A program made the translations under genes and the position numbers. A model generated the notes under the pieces. It was not told the origin of the DNA, ran no database searches, and saw only the letters and a program-made list of their open reading frames with translations. A stretch of DNA of 7,605 bases from an uncultured Methanobrevibacter sp. (GTDB lineage: Archaea; Methanobacteriota; Methanobacteria; Methanobacteriales; Methanobacteriaceae): NCBI GenBank assembly GCA_905235495.1, contig CAJOMK010000060.1, positions 1-7,605 of the forward strand, read 5' to 3'. Position 1 is the stretch's first letter, and the number at the start of each line of letters is the position of its first letter. This document shows, piece after piece, positions 5,987 to 7,605 of the stretch.

Positions 5987-7009
5987 GTGAAAGTAGCAGG
6001 TTTTGATATTGGTGGTGCAAACACTGATTTAGCAATTGTTGAATACGAAAATGGTGAGATAAAGGATATTCAAACTGTTTTTGAATATTTGCCTATGTGG
6101 TCTGATAATGACAGGTTGGGAGTCACATTGATTGATTTGATTGAAAAGATCTGTCCGATTGAAGAGATTGATGCAGTTGGAATCTCAATGACTGCAGAAT
6201 TGGTGGATGCATTTGAAACCAAAACCCAAGGGGTAATAGACATTGCAACCACTTGTGAAAAATTGTTTGACTGCCCAGTTGCATACATCGGTACAGATAG
6301 GGTATTGTCACTTGCAGAGCTTATGGCAAATCCTCTCGAAGTTGCTGCAGCAAATTGGATTGCAACTTCCCAAATCGTTGCTGAAATTGAAAAGGACTGC
6401 ATTTTTGTAGATACAGGAAGTACAACAACTGACATCATACCAATCAAGGATGGAAATGAATGTACAAAAGGCAGAACCGATTTTGAAAGGTCAGCTACTG
6501 GAGAACTTGTCTATACTGGAACATTGAGAACCAATCTAACAAGCTTTGTTGATTTCATTCCATTTAATGGAGAAAATTACAGAGTTGCTTCTGAATTGTT
6601 TGCAATCACTGCTGATGTCTATAATGTCTTAGGATTGATTAAGGATGAAAATTATGTCTGTGCTACCGCTGATGGAGCAGGCAAATCAAAAGAGGAATCT
6701 GCAAGAAGGATTTCAAGAGTTGTATGTGCAGATTTGGATATCTTGTCAATGGAAGACATTGAAGAAATGGCAGATTATATCCATAAGGAACAGGTTAAGC
6801 AAATCGCTTCCGGGTTAAAGGAAGTAAGTGAAAGAGAAGGATTGGATAAGGTTGTTGTAACCGGTCTTGGAAAGGATATCTTATGTGTTGAGGCAGCTAA
6901 GCTATTAGGTCTTGATGTTAAGTCAATGGGAGACTTCTATAGCGATGATGAATGTATAGTTGCTCCAGCTATTGGTACTGCAATCATGATGAAGAATTAC
7001 TTAGACTAA
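5987..7009 (+). CDS. mfnF: Methanofuran core-forming synthase MfnF (H4MPT-linked C1 transfer pathway protein)
   Basis: 340-residue member of the ASKHA (actin/hsp70/sugar kinase) superfamily, hydantoinase/oxoprolinase branch, matching MfnF (EC 2.5.1.131). MfnF forms the ether link between gamma-glutamyltyramine, the product of MfnD, and the aminomethylfuran diphosphate unit, releasing pyrophosphate. That gives the APMF-Glu core of methanofuran. Visible: phosphate-1 loop GFDIGGANTD (5-14), phosphate-2 loop VDTGSTTTDIIPI (141-153), TGLGKDIL (292-299) and APAIGTA (326-332), the last two in the C-terminal nucleotide-binding half. Older annotation calls this family a hydantoinase/oxoprolinase-like C1 pathway protein. 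The GTG start is set by GGTGAT. The gene follows mfnD by 66 bases, probably in one transcript, though a weak TATA-like TATAAATG near 5924 could give it its own. No lesion is seen. Confidence 0.9.
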   Translation: MKVAGFDIGGANTDLAIVEYENGEIKDIQTVFEYLPMWSDNDRLGVTLIDLIEKICPIEEIDAVGISMTAELVDAFETKTQGVIDIATTCEKLFDCPVAYIGTDRVLSLAELMANPLEVAAANWIATSQIVAEIEKDCIFVDTGSTTTDIIPIKDGNECTKGRTDFERSATGELVYTGTLRTNLTSFVDFIPFNGENYRVASELFAITADVYNVLGLIKDENYVCATADGAGKSKEESARRISRVVCADLDILSMEDIEEMADYIHKEQVKQIASGLKEVSEREGLDKVVVTGLGKDILCVEAAKLLGLDVKSMGDFYSDDECIVAPAIGTAIMMKNYLD

Positions 7010-7053
7010 ATGTTTATCTCATTGTTCTATTTATTAATTTTTTTGATGATATT

Positions 7054-7605
7054 ATGGGCAAAAAGGCTAAAATTATTCTTGTAAGTTTAATAATAATCCT
7101 TGCAGCTGTTTTTGGATTTTTTATTTTTACTGAAGGAAGCATGGAACTTGTTGGTGAAAATGATTTAGGTTCTGTTACAAGGGTTGATTATTCATATTCG
7201 GATAATGCTTCCTTAAAAATAGCAGTTGTTTCTGGAATGCATTCAAGAGAAAAACTTCATTTATTCGTTCTTCCTTTGGCATGCAGATATTTTGCATTGA
7301 CTCATAGGGATGTTGATGTAATCAACTATCGTGTTCAGGTAACTGATTCTCCTGAAGATTTTAACAAAGGCCGTGCCAACGGAGAGTCTCTTGTTCATGA
7401 TTATGTTGTTTCTGATGTGGCAAAGCAGAATCCTGATTTGGTCATCATTGGTCATGACCACGAGCCTAATTATGGTGCAGGTTATTATATAGCCACTCCA
7501 ACAATGGATAATGCATCTGTGGACTTGGCTGAAGAAGTTACTGGAGATATTGGATTCAATTATTATAAGAGAAACAAGACAAGACCTACAAAGAGTACAT
7601 CAATC
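7054..7605 (+). CDS. Membrane-anchored M14 (zinc carboxypeptidase)-like protein, 3' end missing
   Basis: An open frame of 184 codons from ATG 7054 runs off the window. After MGKKAK comes a hydrophobic helix (about residues 7-26, IILVSLIIILAAVFGFFIF), so the rest probably sits outside the membrane. VVSGMHSREKLH (58-69) is strikingly like the carboxypeptidase A zinc motif GIHSREW, giving the HxxE pair His63 and Glu66. IIGHDHEPNYG (131-141) could hold the third zinc His, at 134 or 136. The M14 family includes metallocarboxypeptidases and amide-cleaving cell-wall enzymes; substrate here is unknown and the catalytic Glu region is off the window. Only 44 bases separate it from mfnF. The start is supported by a weak GATGAT (7045-7050) and by the helix beginning directly after it. 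Family assignment rests on short motifs and is tentative; a non-catalytic relative is possible. Confidence 0.65.
   Translation, partial: MGKKAKIILVSLIIILAAVFGFFIFTEGSMELVGENDLGSVTRVDYSYSDNASLKIAVVSGMHSREKLHLFVLPLACRYFALTHRDVDVINYRVQVTDSPEDFNKGRANGESLVHDYVVSDVAKQNPDLVIIGHDHEPNYGAGYYIATPTMDNASVDLAEEVTGDIGFNYYKRNKTRPTKSTSI

Noticed and set aside
6070..6447. Minus-strand open frame inside mfnF
   Set aside because: Shadow of the conserved ASKHA domain, Ser/Ile-rich with no motif.
7261..7461. Minus-strand 66-codon frame inside the M14-like gene
   Set aside because: The plus-strand frame is open for 184 codons with a signal-anchor and zinc motif; the reverse frame has no features.
1..7605. CRISPR arrays, tRNA or rRNA genes, insertion sequences, phage or defence genes
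   Set aside because: No regularly spaced repeats, cloverleaf-like sequences, transposase motifs or terminal repeats were seen on either strand.

Overview
The window looks like the chromosome of a low-GC methanogenic archaeon of the Methanobacteriales, most probably Methanobrevibacter or a close relative. This rests on two adjacent methanofuran-biosynthesis genes (mfnD, mfnF), an archaeal-type truA, a DUF447 gene, promoters resembling AAANNTTTATATA, GGTGAT ribosome binding sites and very AT-rich spacers. The genus is inferred from overall character; no 16S or tRNA gene is present to confirm it.

Layout, left to right. (1) The 3' end of a peptide/nickel-type ABC transporter ATPase (+). (2) A convergent spacer with T-tracts and a perfect 28-bp palindrome. 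(3) A NudC-type Nudix NADH pyrophosphatase gene on the minus strand, broken by three separate -1 frameshifts. (4) truA (+), intact, with a clear promoter. (5) A DUF447 flavin-reductase-like gene on the minus strand, broken by an in-frame TAA and one -1 frameshift. (6) A divergent promoter region leading to wecB (+), a UDP-GlcNAc 2-epimerase with a C-terminal extension. (7) mfnD and mfnF (+), each preceded by an identical GGTGAT plus 3-nt spacer. (8) The start of a membrane-anchored protein with a carboxypeptidase A-like HSRE zinc motif, running off the right edge.

Function. MfnD joins tyramine to glutamate, and MfnF couples the product to the aminomethylfuran diphosphate unit. Together they build the core of methanofuran, the C1 carrier for the first step of CO2 reduction to methane. 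WecB supplies UDP-ManNAc for surface glycans, and TruA modifies tRNA. The ABC ATPase and the M14-like protein act at the membrane.

The most notable feature is that five disabling lesions fall in the two minus-strand, non-essential-looking genes and none in about 5.2 kb of other coding sequence. This suggests recent gene decay, although all four indels are single-base losses and some sequencing or assembly error cannot be excluded. I found no CRISPR array, RNA gene, insertion sequence or clear novel multi-gene system.
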